DNA of 64,000 nucleotides from an uncultured Eubacteriales bacterium (lineage in GTDB: Bacteria; Bacillota; Clostridia; Christensenellales; Aristaeellaceae). The stretch covers positions 62,001-126,000 of the forward strand of contig CACXHY010000001.1 of NCBI GenBank assembly GCA_902767565.1, given 5' to 3'. The notes below the pieces were generated by a model. That model saw only the letters and a program-made list of their open reading frames with translations. It was not told the origin of the DNA and did no database searches. Made by a program: the position numbers and the translations under genes. Within the stretch, counting starts at the first letter, position 1; each line of letters starts with the position of its first letter. Below are positions 8,458 through 16,987 of the stretch, one piece after another.

Positions 8458-8943
8458 TCAGGAACCCGTCGAGCCGTATCCGCCGGTGCGCTGCGCGGTG
8501 ACTTCCTCCTCCTCGGCGACGCCGAAGGGCAGGAAGATCCCCTGGCAGAAGCGGTCGCCGGGGTGCAGGGTGAAGGGCGCCGGACCGGCGTTGGCAACAG
8601 CCATCAGCATGTGGCCCTCGTTCTCGGCCAGGGCATAGTCGCTGTCGATCACGCCCACAGTGTTGGCCAGCCGCATGCCGTACTTGCGGCCCAGGGAGGA
8701 ACGGGGGCAGATCACCAGCACCCAGCCGGGCTCGATCAGGGCGCGCATCCCGCTGGGAACAACGACGGTCTCGCCGGGATCCACCGTGACCTCCACCGGG
8801 CAGACGAAGTCATAGCCCGCGCTGCCTTCCGTGGCGCGGCGGGGCATGGCGATCTCCCCGAGAGGAAGTCGGTTCGCGAAATCCGCGAAGTCCAGTCCGT
8901 ACTGTCTCTCCGATATGCGTTCGAAGCGCGCAACGGTCTGCAT
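8458..8943 (-). CDS. dut: dUTP diphosphatase (dUTPase)
   Basis: The protein has 161 aa and is a trimeric dUTPase. Conserved motifs run in order: SAGYDF, PRSSLG, the uracil-binding GVIDSDY, a motif-4-like DRFCQGIF, and the C-terminal Gly-rich arm RTGGYGSTGS. It cleaves dUTP to dUMP and PPi, keeping uracil out of DNA and feeding thymidylate synthesis. A weak AAAGGATG-type site precedes ATG 8943. It starts 27 bases after rsmA ends. Confidence 0.95.
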   Translation of the reverse strand: MQTVARFERISERQYGLDFADFANRLPLGEIAMPRRATEGSAGYDFVCPVEVTVDPGETVVVPSGMRALIEPGWVLVICPRSSLGRKYGMRLANTVGVIDSDYALAENEGHMLMAVANAGPAPFTLHPGDRFCQGIFLPFGVAEEEEVTAQRTGGYGSTGS

Positions 8944-8970
8944 GGGGACATCACATCCTTTGGCGATGAT

Positions 8971-9822
8971 TCAGGCTTCCCTGTTCTCCTTCATCTCCGA
9001 CCAGGCGTCGGACAGACGGGCGAAGTTCTCCAGCGACAGCTTCTCGCCCCGGACCTGCTCCGGCAGTCCCGCCTGCGCCACCAGCGCGGCGGCGTCCGCC
9101 CGTTCCAGCCGAAGCGAGGCGGCAAGGCTGTTGGCCAGCGTTTTCCGCCGGAGGGCGAAGGCCGCGTTCACCACCGCGAAGAAGTCCTTTTCGCTCCGCA
9201 CCGCCACCGGGGGCCGTTCCCTGACAGGGAGCACCACGAAGGCGCTGTCCACCTTGGGCGGCGGGGTGAAGCAGGCCGCCGGGACCTCCATGGCCAGCCG
9301 CGGCTCCGTGCGGTACTGCGCACGAACGCTGAGCGGCCCCCAGCCCTCATCCCCGGGAGCGGCCAGCAGCTTGTCCGCCACCTCCTTCTGCACCATCAGG
9401 GCCATGAGGCGGATGGGCAGACCGCCGCCCAGGAGCAGGTTCAGCAGGGGCGTGGTGATGTAGTAGGGGATGTTTGCCACGACGCAGAAGGGCTTGCGCA
9501 GGTCCTTCGTCAGTTCCGGCAGGTTGGCGGTCATCACGTCTCCCTGCACCAGGGTGAAGTTGTCCGCGCCCTCCATGAAGACCCGGAGCAGGGGGATCAG
9601 CCGCTCATCCAGTTCCAGGGACAGCACATGATGGGCGGCGGCGCACAGCGGTTTCGTGAGGCTGCCGGCGCCGGGTCCGATCTCCAGCACGTCGTCCTCC
9701 CCCGTCACGCCGGAGGCCTCCACCAGCGCCCGGAGCAGGTTTTCGTCGTAAATGAAGTTCTGGCCCAGTTCCCGCTTGTACTGCAGCCGGCTCTGGCGGA
9801 TGCGATCGCGCGTCTTGCTCAT
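8971..9822 (-). CDS. rsmA: 16S rRNA (A1518/A1519) dimethyltransferase RsmA/KsgA
   Basis: The protein has 283 aa. The SAM-binding motif is IGPGAGSLT near residue 44, and the catalytic NIPYYIT is near 117; the C-terminal alpha domain (RKTLANSLAAS) is present. It dimethylates two adjacent adenines in helix 45 of 16S rRNA late in 30S assembly. Its ATG overlaps the stop of the upstream ABC transporter by four bases (ATGA), implying coupled translation. Confidence 0.95.
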   Translation of the reverse strand: MSKTRDRIRQSRLQYKRELGQNFIYDENLLRALVEASGVTGEDDVLEIGPGAGSLTKPLCAAAHHVLSLELDERLIPLLRVFMEGADNFTLVQGDVMTANLPELTKDLRKPFCVVANIPYYITTPLLNLLLGGGLPIRLMALMVQKEVADKLLAAPGDEGWGPLSVRAQYRTEPRLAMEVPAACFTPPPKVDSAFVVLPVRERPPVAVRSEKDFFAVVNAAFALRRKTLANSLAASLRLERADAAALVAQAGLPEQVRGEKLSLENFARLSDAWSEMKENREA

Positions 9823-11600
9823 GCGGTGACCGTTCCCTCCTCGGTATACATGCGGTACAGGCCGGCGTAGATGCCGTCCTTCTTCATCAGCTCGTCGTGG
9901 GTGCCGGATTCCTCGATCCCTTTCTCCGTCAGCACGCAGATCACGTCCGCGCCCTTGATGGTGGTCAGGCGGTGGGCGATGGTGAAGACCGTGCGGCCCT
10001 TTGCCAGGCTCTCCAGGGACTGCTGCACCAGGCGCTCGCTCTCGTTGTCCAGGGCGCTGGTAGCCTCGTCCAGGATGAGGATCGGCGGATTCTTCAGGAA
10101 AACGCGGGCGATGGAGATGCGCTGCTTCTGTCCGCCGGAGAGCCGGACGCCGCGCTCGCCCACGTAGGTGTCGTAGCCGTCGGGGAGCGCCGTGATGAAA
10201 CCGTGGGCGCCCGCCAGCTTCGCGGCTTCCACCGCCTCCTCGCGGGTGGCGCCGGGCTTGCCGTAGAGGATATTGTCCATCACCGAGCCGGAGAACAGGT
10301 ATACGTCCTGCTGCACCATGCCGATGTTCTGGCGGAGGCTCCGCTGCTTCAGGTCGCGGATGTCCTTCCCGTCGATGAGGATGCGGCCTTCCGTCACATC
10401 GTAGAAGCGGGGGATCAGGTTGCAGAAGGTGGTCTTTCCCGCGCCGGAGGGGCCCACCAGCGCCACGGACTGGCCGGGCTTCACCGTGAGATCCAGGTGA
10501 TGCAGCACATCGGCCTCGTCCTCGGTGTAGCGGAAGCCCACATCGTCGAAGACGACCTCGCCCGTCACGTCCGTCAGGTCGGCGGCATCGGGCTTGTCGG
10601 TGATCTCGGCGGGAGCGTCCATGATCTCGTAGAAGCGTTCAATGCCCGTCATGCCGCGCTGGAACTGCTCGATGAACTCCACGATGCGGCGGATGGCGGT
10701 CAGCAGCACGCTGACATAGAGGAGATACGCCGTGTATTCGGGCACCTCCAGCCGGCCGTTGATGATCAGGATCGCGCCGACCACCACCACGAGGATATAC
10801 ATCAGGGCGTCAAAGATGCGGTTGGAGGTGCCGAATTCCGCCATATAACGGTAACTTGCGGCCTTGAAATCCAGGAACTTGCGGTTGCCCTCGTCGAACT
10901 TGCGCTCCTCGATCTCCTCGTTGGCGAAGGATTTGACCACGCGGACGCCGAGGAGGCTGTCCTCCACCTGCGCGTTGATCTCGCCCACCTGCCGGTTCCG
11001 CTGCTTGAAGGCCGCCCGGAACTTGTGGTTGTAGCGCCATGCGAAGAACACCATGAAGGGCAGCACGCCGAACATCAGCGCGGTCAGCAGGGGGTTCATC
11101 TGGATCAGGATCGTGAAGCTGACGCCGATCTTGATGAACGCGATGAGGAATTCCTCGGGGCAGTGGTGCGTGAACTCCGTCACCTCGAAGAGGTCGGAGG
11201 TGATGCGGGACATGATCTGACCCACCTTGGTCTGCGAGAAATAGCTGAAGGACAGCTGCTGCAGATGGTGAAAGAGGTCCGTGCGCATGTCGGTCTCCAG
11301 CTTCGAGCCCATCACGTGACCCACGTACTGCATGTAGTAGTTGGCCAGCGCCTCGACGACCCGCAGCAGCAGATAGATGCCGCCCGTGATCAGCACGAAC
11401 TTCACGCTCAGCTCGCCGAATTCGGTCGGATTGGTCGCCCGGCCGGTGATCTGCCGCACGATCATGGGCAGGGTCAGTTCCGCAACCGAGGTCAGAGAGG
11501 CACAGAGCAGGTCGAAGGCGACCGTTTTCCGGTACTTTTTGTAATAGGGAAGAAAGCGCCGCACCAGGCCCTTTTTCTTCTTCCCGGCTGTCTGCGTCAT
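9819..11600 (-). CDS. ABC transporter half-unit, permease fused to ATPase
   Basis: The protein has 593 aa. The N-terminal type-I exporter membrane domain (six helices, ~20-320) is followed by an ATPase with Walker A GPSGAGKTT, signature LSGGQKQR, Walker B ILILDEATS and the His-loop IAHRLTT. It is the MsbA/LmrA/BmrA layout of homodimeric multidrug or lipid exporters; there is no peptidase domain. ATG 11600 has GAGGTG eight bases upstream; a GTG three codons earlier lies inside that site. It lies 10 bases after tlyA and overlaps rsmA by 4. The substrate is unknown. Confidence 0.9.
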   Translation of the reverse strand: MTQTAGKKKKGLVRRFLPYYKKYRKTVAFDLLCASLTSVAELTLPMIVRQITGRATNPTEFGELSVKFVLITGGIYLLLRVVEALANYYMQYVGHVMGSKLETDMRTDLFHHLQQLSFSYFSQTKVGQIMSRITSDLFEVTEFTHHCPEEFLIAFIKIGVSFTILIQMNPLLTALMFGVLPFMVFFAWRYNHKFRAAFKQRNRQVGEINAQVEDSLLGVRVVKSFANEEIEERKFDEGNRKFLDFKAASYRYMAEFGTSNRIFDALMYILVVVVGAILIINGRLEVPEYTAYLLYVSVLLTAIRRIVEFIEQFQRGMTGIERFYEIMDAPAEITDKPDAADLTDVTGEVVFDDVGFRYTEDEADVLHHLDLTVKPGQSVALVGPSGAGKTTFCNLIPRFYDVTEGRILIDGKDIRDLKQRSLRQNIGMVQQDVYLFSGSVMDNILYGKPGATREEAVEAAKLAGAHGFITALPDGYDTYVGERGVRLSGGQKQRISIARVFLKNPPILILDEATSALDNESERLVQQSLESLAKGRTVFTIAHRLTTIKGADVICVLTEKGIEESGTHDELMKKDGIYAGLYRMYTEEGTVTA

Positions 11601-11610
11601 GCGATCCACC

Positions 11611-12420
11611 TCATAGCAAGTCGTGATGCGCGGCGGATACCGCCGTGCGGATCTCGTTTTCCCCGACGGAGGGCATGGCGGGGTCGGCGCGGCGGATCTC
11701 CGCCAGGAATTCGATGTTCCCCTTCGGTCCGGTGATGGGGGAATGATCCAGGGCCGTCATCTGCCAGCCGATGGATGAACAGAAATCCGCGATGCCCCGG
11801 ATCACTTCCTCATGCACCTTCGGGTCGCGCACGACGCCGTTCTTCCCGACCTTGCCCCGCCCGGCCTCGAACTGGGGCTTGATGAGGGTGTAGAACACGC
11901 CCTCCTCCCCCATGATGCCCGCGCAGACGGGCAGGATCAGCCGGATGGAGATGAAGGACACGTCCATCACCGTCACCGTGGGATGCAGGGGTACCATGTC
12001 CGGCGTGAGCGCACGGGCGTTGGTGCGCTCCATCAGCGTCACCCGGGGGTCCTGCCGGAGCTGATAATCGAACTGTCCGTAGCCCACGTCGATGGCGTAC
12101 ACATGCGCCGCGCCGCTGCGCAGGCAAACGTCCGTGAAGCCGCCGGTGGCGCATCCCACGTCCATGCACACCCTGCCGGTCAGATCGGCGTGAAAGGCTT
12201 TCACCGCCTTTTCCAGCTTCAGTCCGCCGCGTCCCACATAGGGATGGGCGGGCGCCCGCACGGTCAGCGCATCGTCTTCGCCCACGGTCTCGCTGGCCTT
12301 GACGATCTTCCTCTCTCCCAGATAGACCGTGCCGGCCATGATGGCGGCCTGCGCCTTTTCGCGGCTGTCGGAAAGCCCCTGCCGCACAAGGGCCACGTCC
12401 GCCCGCAGTTTATCGGCCAA
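11611..12420 (-). CDS. tlyA: TlyA-family rRNA methyltransferase (S4 + FtsJ-like)
   Basis: The protein has 269 aa. Residues ~1-65 are an S4 RNA-binding domain (RADVALVRQGLSDSREKAQ); the rest is a Rossmann methyltransferase with MDVGCATGGFTDV as SAM motif I and a KPQFEAG motif. Family members 2'-O-methylate 16S/23S rRNA; the haemolysin name is historical. The start is TTG at 12420, supported by GGAGGGGAG upstream. It overlaps the end of dxs by 11 bases, the common dxs-tlyA order in Clostridia. Confidence 0.92.
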   Translation of the reverse strand: MADKLRADVALVRQGLSDSREKAQAAIMAGTVYLGERKIVKASETVGEDDALTVRAPAHPYVGRGGLKLEKAVKAFHADLTGRVCMDVGCATGGFTDVCLRSGAAHVYAIDVGYGQFDYQLRQDPRVTLMERTNARALTPDMVPLHPTVTVMDVSFISIRLILPVCAGIMGEEGVFYTLIKPQFEAGRGKVGKNGVVRDPKVHEEVIRGIADFCSSIGWQMTALDHSPITGPKGNIEFLAEIRRADPAMPSVGENEIRTAVSAAHHDLL

Positions 12421-14290
12421 TGCTCTCCCCTCCCGCTGTTTTCAGCGCCGCGGCGATCCTTCGTGTCATCTGTTCCGGCATCAGTCCCAGGAACCGCAGC
12501 AGCTGTCCCCGTCCGCCGTGCTGCACGAAGGTGTCCGGCAGGCCGAAGGAGATCACCGGCGGCGGAAGCTCCGCCTCCAGCAGCGCCTGGGTCACCGCGC
12601 TTCCGAAGCCGCCCGTCAGCACATGCTCCTCCATGGTGAAGACCGGGCGGTCCGAGAAGAGGCGCAGCACGGTCTCGTCCATCGGCTTCACGGTGGAGCA
12701 GTTGACCACCGCGGCCCGGATGCCCTGCTCTTCCAGAAGATCGTGAACGCTCACAGCCTCCCGCACCATGGATCCCACAGCCAGAAGGCAGCAGTCACCG
12801 CCGGGCAGCAGGATCTCCCACTTGCCCGGAACGAAGCGCTTGACGGGAAAGCGCTCGCTCATATCGCAGGGCTTTCTGCCGTAACGGATCACCGCCGGAC
12901 CCTCCGTCCGGATGCTCCAGCGGATCATCAGCCTGAGCTCCGCCAGATCCCGGGGCGCCAGGACCGTCACGCCCGGAACGGGGAGGGTCTGCGCCAGATC
13001 GAACACCCCGTGATGCGTCGCGCCGTCCTCACCCACAAGGCCCGCCCGGTCCAGCAGAAAAACGGCGGGAAGACGCTGCATGGCCACATCATGGACAAAC
13101 TGGTCGAAGGAGCGCTGGAAAAAGCTGGCGTAGATGGCCGCGTAAGGGCGGAGTCCGCCCGCCGCCATGCCCGCGGACATGGTGACGGCATGCTCCTCGG
13201 CGATCCCCACGTCGAAGAGCCTGTCCGGGTACTTTTCCCCGAAGGCAGCCAGCCCGGTGCCCTGGGCCATGGCGGCGGTCACCGCCACCACCCGGTCATC
13301 CTCCGCGGCCAGCCCGGCCAGCTCCTCCGCCATGACCGTCCCGAAGGGCGGCAGGTCCGAGACTTCGCGTACGTTGCCGGTCTCCACATAGAAAGGAGCG
13401 ATGCCGTGGAAGCGTTCCGGCTGCTGCTCCGCCTTGTCGTAGCCGTGACCTTTCTGGGTCAGGACATGGATGACGCAGGGTCCGTCCAGTTCCCTGGCCC
13501 GCATGAACGTCTTTTCCATCTTCGCCCTGTCGTGGCCGTCCACCGGTCCGAAATAGCGGAATCCGAGGGAGGAGAAGAAGCCTTCGTCCACCACCAGCGA
13601 CTTCAGATAGCTCTTGCTCAGATGGATGAACCGGTAGACGGGCTTGCCGATCAGAGGGATGCGCTGCAGCCCGGATCTGACCTTGCGCTTGGTGCTGTTC
13701 CAGCCCTTGCTGACCCGCAGGTCCGTCAGATGAGCGGACAGAGCGCCGACATTCGGGGCGATGGACATCTCGTTGTCGTTGAGGATGACGATCAGCCTTG
13801 TGCCGGCGCTGCCCGCGTCGTTCAGGGCTTCATAACAGAGGCCGCCCGTCAGGGAGCCGTCCCCCACCACCGCCACCACGCTGTGGGTCTGCCCCTGCAG
13901 ATCCCGGGCCCGGGCCATGCCCAGCGCCGCGGAGATGGCCGTGGAGGCGTGACCGGTCTCAAAGGCGTCGAAGGGGCTTTCGCTCCGCTTGGGAAAACCG
14001 GAGATGCCGCCGAAAGTGCGAAGGGAGGAAAAACGCCAATAGCGTCCTGTCAGCAGCTTATGCACGTAGGACTGGTGACCCACATCGAAGATCAGGCGGT
14101 CGGCGGAAAAGTCAAAAACGCGGTGCAGAGCCAGGGTCAGTTCCACAACACCGAGGTTTGAGGCGAGATGGCCTCCCCTTTTCGAGACGGTGGACACCAG
14201 CGTCTCCCGGATCTGGGCCGCGAGATCGTCAAGCTCCTCCGCTTTCAGATCCCGCAGATCCTGCGGGGATCGCACGTTTTCTAGCAGCAT
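12410..14290 (-). CDS. dxs: 1-deoxy-D-xylulose-5-phosphate synthase
   Basis: The protein has 626 aa. The thiamine-diphosphate motif GDGSLTGGLCYEAL (about residue 145) and the transketolase-type central domain (GIAEEHAVTMSAGMA) are present, and FLLDRAGLVGEDGATHHG is the DXS signature. It condenses pyruvate and glyceraldehyde-3-phosphate in the first step of the MEP isoprenoid pathway in the cytoplasm. GGAGGT lies just upstream of the ATG. It heads the tight dxs-tlyA-ABC-rsmA run. Confidence 0.97.
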   Translation of the reverse strand: MLLENVRSPQDLRDLKAEELDDLAAQIRETLVSTVSKRGGHLASNLGVVELTLALHRVFDFSADRLIFDVGHQSYVHKLLTGRYWRFSSLRTFGGISGFPKRSESPFDAFETGHASTAISAALGMARARDLQGQTHSVVAVVGDGSLTGGLCYEALNDAGSAGTRLIVILNDNEMSIAPNVGALSAHLTDLRVSKGWNSTKRKVRSGLQRIPLIGKPVYRFIHLSKSYLKSLVVDEGFFSSLGFRYFGPVDGHDRAKMEKTFMRARELDGPCVIHVLTQKGHGYDKAEQQPERFHGIAPFYVETGNVREVSDLPPFGTVMAEELAGLAAEDDRVVAVTAAMAQGTGLAAFGEKYPDRLFDVGIAEEHAVTMSAGMAAGGLRPYAAIYASFFQRSFDQFVHDVAMQRLPAVFLLDRAGLVGEDGATHHGVFDLAQTLPVPGVTVLAPRDLAELRLMIRWSIRTEGPAVIRYGRKPCDMSERFPVKRFVPGKWEILLPGGDCCLLAVGSMVREAVSVHDLLEEQGIRAAVVNCSTVKPMDETVLRLFSDRPVFTMEEHVLTGGFGSAVTQALLEAELPPPVISFGLPDTFVQHGGRGQLLRFLGLMPEQMTRRIAAALKTAGGESIGR

Positions 14291-14352
14291 AGTACCTCCG
14301 TTGAACCCGGAGCGGCCGTCTGCCGAAGGTCCGGGTCAGGGATGGGATCGGG

Positions 14353-15453
14353 TCATTCCGCTTCCGGCGCGTCCGGGGCCTCCGCGGGGAGCCAGGGCAG
14401 GCGCACACGACCGTCGGATCCGTCGCACGGCGGAAGGGCAAAGGCGGTGTCGAACTGCACGCACGCCATGACCTTCGCGGCCTCGTCGCCGGTGACGGGG
14501 CGCGGCTGATAGTCATTAACCGACGCGTCGCCGGAAGTGAAGACGGGGATCAGGGTGATCTGCTGACCGATGTAGGCCCCGTCGTCGGAGAAGTGCAGCA
14601 CGGCGCGCACCACCAGGCCGTATCGGGACGTGGCGGGGTGCGTGCGGTAATACATTTTGCTCTGGATGCGCGTGTTTCCCCCGAAGACGAAGTTTCCGAG
14701 GGAGTAGCAGATCGTCCGGTCCCGGTAGATCTCCACGCCCTGCACCACATGGGGATGGTGCATGATGACCAGATCCGCCCCGGCATCGATCAGTTCTTTC
14801 GCCGTGTTGGTCTGCACGGCGTAGTGGCGCGGCACGTACTCCTTCCCGCAGTGGGCGATGACCACGACCGCGTCGGCCTCTCCGGCAGCCTTCACCCGGG
14901 CGATCTCCTCCCGGAGCTGCCGGCCCTCCCTGCGGTAACCCGCGGCATCGACGGCGTAGACCGCCACCCGGATACCGTCCTTCTCGATGACCGTCCCCTC
15001 CAGGCGGCGGATCCAGATGACGCCGGCTTCGGTGAGGGCGGACTGCGTGTCGGCCAGCCCCTGCTTTCCGTAGTCCTCCGCGTGGTTGTTGGCAAGTCCG
15101 GCGATCTCCACCGAGGCGGCGGGAAGCATCCGCGCAAAGGCCGTCCTGCCCCGGAAGCGGAAATTCTTCCGGCCCTTCGCGCCGGCCGTACTGTCCGACA
15201 GGACGCCTTCCAGGTTGATGATCGTGGCGTCATCCTCCGCAAAGAGGACGGTGAAACGGCGGAAGAACCAGTCCGTGCCCCTGCTTTCGGCGACGCTGTC
15301 AAAGGAGCTGTCCCATCGCCGCGTCGCGTCGGATGAGCCCAGCGTGCAGTCGCCCGTAAAGGTCAGCGTCACGGTCCGGTCGGCCGGGGCGGAGGACAGG
15401 AGCAGTAGCGCCGCGGCAAGGGCACAGGCTCGCGGCAGGATGCCCCGCCTCAT
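14353..15453 (-). CDS. CapA-family secreted metallophosphatase-like protein (copy 1)
   Basis: The protein has 366 aa with a signal peptide (LPRACALAAALLLL). The CapA/PgsA metallophosphoesterase-like core follows: VTLTFTGDCTLGS, DDATIINLEGVLSD, GLANNHAEDYG, ADAVVVIAHCGKEY, GADLVIMHHPHVVQG and YSLGNFVFGGN. These are the metal-ligand regions of poly-gamma-glutamate capsule proteins, an assignment made by homology only. No poly-glutamate synthase genes (capB/C) are present. ATGA overlap of 4 bases with copy 2 indicates coupled translation; its own ribosome site is weak. Confidence 0.85.
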   Translation of the reverse strand: MRRGILPRACALAAALLLLSSAPADRTVTLTFTGDCTLGSSDATRRWDSSFDSVAESRGTDWFFRRFTVLFAEDDATIINLEGVLSDSTAGAKGRKNFRFRGRTAFARMLPAASVEIAGLANNHAEDYGKQGLADTQSALTEAGVIWIRRLEGTVIEKDGIRVAVYAVDAAGYRREGRQLREEIARVKAAGEADAVVVIAHCGKEYVPRHYAVQTNTAKELIDAGADLVIMHHPHVVQGVEIYRDRTICYSLGNFVFGGNTRIQSKMYYRTHPATSRYGLVVRAVLHFSDDGAYIGQQITLIPVFTSGDASVNDYQPRPVTGDEAAKVMACVQFDTAFALPPCDGSDGRVRLPWLPAEAPDAPEAE

Positions 15454-16913
15454 TCGTCACCGCCGCCTTCGGACGGCGCGGAATCGGATCCATTCCCGGA
15501 GGAAGAGCCCGGATCGCCGGAGGGCTGCCCGGAGTCGCCGCCGGAGGAAGGAGCCGGGTCACCGCCCGGCGTCGGATCCGGGTTGCCGCCCGGCGTCGGA
15601 TCGGGCTTGCCGCCCGGCGTCGGGTCGGGGTCACTGCCCGGCGTCGGATCCGGGTTTCCGCCCGAGGTCGGATCGGGATCGTTTCCGGCTTCGGAAGTGG
15701 GAGCGGGCGCGGTCGGCCCCGGTGTGGGCGTGACAGGCGGAGGGGTCGCCGGCCGATGGGTCGGGGCAGCCGTCTGCGTCGGCTTCGGGGTGGACGGCCT
15801 GCGGGTGGTGCGCACGGTGGGATCCGGCGTGGCCAGGTCCATCTCTTCGCCCACGGCCGCGTAAGGCAGCACGATGCAGCCCAGTTCCTCATCGAATCCG
15901 GGCAGCTGGAAGTCGGTGTCGAACTGCACATGCTCGAACACGATCTCCGCATCTTCCCCCGTCACCAGCCGGGGCTGATAGTCGTTGTGGGGATAATCGC
16001 CGGAGATGAAGCCGGGATAGAGGTACAGCTGCTGCCCCAGGTACTTGCCGTCATCGTCGAAGTGCAGCTCGGCCCGGACCACCAGGCAGTACAGGGAAGA
16101 AACTACGATGCCGCCCCGGTAAGGCTCCTCGCGGACCTCGCAATTGCCGCCGAAGACGAAATTCCCCAGAGAGTAGCAGACGTACCGGTTGTTGTACAGA
16201 CCGATGCCCTGCACCACATGCGGGTGATGCATGATGATCAGGTCCACCCCCGCGTCGATGCACTGCCTTACCACCAGCGACTGGTTGGCGTTGTGCTTCG
16301 GATCGTACTCATTCCCGCCGTGATACAGCAGGACCACGGCATCCGCCTGCCCGCTGTTCTTCATCTCGCTGATGATCTTGCGCACCTTGGGGCCGTTGGT
16401 GGGATAGGTGGAGGTGTCAAGGGCAAAAAACGCGACGCGGATGCCGTCCTTCTCGAGGATGTAAGGCACGGTGATCCGGAAGGTGGGGATGCCCGCGGCC
16501 GCCAGCGTCTCCTGGGTCCGCTGCAGTCCCAGCCGGCCGTAGTCCGCCACATGGTTGTTGGCCAGCCCGGCCGCCTCGATGGACGCGCCGGTCAGGATCT
16601 GCGTGAACTCATTGGGCCCCCTGAAGCGGTAGGTCTTGTTCTTGTTCTCGTTGGAGGGATAGTCCTGCAGAACGCCCTCGAAGTTGATGATGGTGGCGTC
16701 GTCCTCGGCGAACATCTTCTCGAAATTCGCGAAGAAGTACCCGTAGCCCATCTCCTTCGCCTTCGTGTCGAGCGAGGTGGGCTGGTTCCGGGTCAGCTCT
16801 GTGGAGCCGATGGTGCAGTCGCCGGTGAAGGTGATCGTGACGATCCTGTCGGCGGACGCCGCGGTGCAGAGCAGAAGAAGGATGAGGACCGGGAACAGAA
16901 CGGAACGGCGCAT
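15450..16913 (-). CDS. CapA-family secreted metallophosphatase-like protein (copy 2) with Pro/Gly-rich tail
   Basis: The protein has 487 aa. A signal peptide (VLFPVLILLLLCTAASA) precedes a CapA core that parallels copy 1 motif for motif (FTGDCTIGS, DDATIINFEGVLQD, GLANNHVADYG, DLIIMHHPHVVQG, YSLGNFVFGGN). After about residue 385 the protein becomes a Thr/Pro-rich linker and then period-8 repeats of the type NPDPTPGG. Such tails often span the cell wall. ATG 16913 has GGGAGGT upstream; the frame is open much further but would run into the flippase gene. The pair with copy 1 looks like a tandem duplication. Confidence 0.85.
   Translation of the reverse strand: MRRSVLFPVLILLLLCTAASADRIVTITFTGDCTIGSTELTRNQPTSLDTKAKEMGYGYFFANFEKMFAEDDATIINFEGVLQDYPSNENKNKTYRFRGPNEFTQILTGASIEAAGLANNHVADYGRLGLQRTQETLAAAGIPTFRITVPYILEKDGIRVAFFALDTSTYPTNGPKVRKIISEMKNSGQADAVVLLYHGGNEYDPKHNANQSLVVRQCIDAGVDLIIMHHPHVVQGIGLYNNRYVCYSLGNFVFGGNCEVREEPYRGGIVVSSLYCLVVRAELHFDDDGKYLGQQLYLYPGFISGDYPHNDYQPRLVTGEDAEIVFEHVQFDTDFQLPGFDEELGCIVLPYAAVGEEMDLATPDPTVRTTRRPSTPKPTQTAAPTHRPATPPPVTPTPGPTAPAPTSEAGNDPDPTSGGNPDPTPGSDPDPTPGGKPDPTPGGNPDPTPGGDPAPSSGGDSGQPSGDPGSSSGNGSDSAPSEGGGDE
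15550..15690 (-). repeat. 24-bp in-frame repeats encoding the PDPTPGG-type tail
   Basis: Units of about 24 bases (gtcggatccgggtt-like followed by gccgcccggc) recur five or more times with point differences. They encode the eight-residue period DPTPGGNP of the CapA copy 2 tail. Repeat number is likely to vary between strains by slippage. Confidence 0.7.
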
Positions 16914-16987
16914 GCGGGTACCTCCCATATGTGGTGAGAACGGGGAAAAGGGGTCGAAGCGGCGGATGACCGGCCGGAATGACACGG

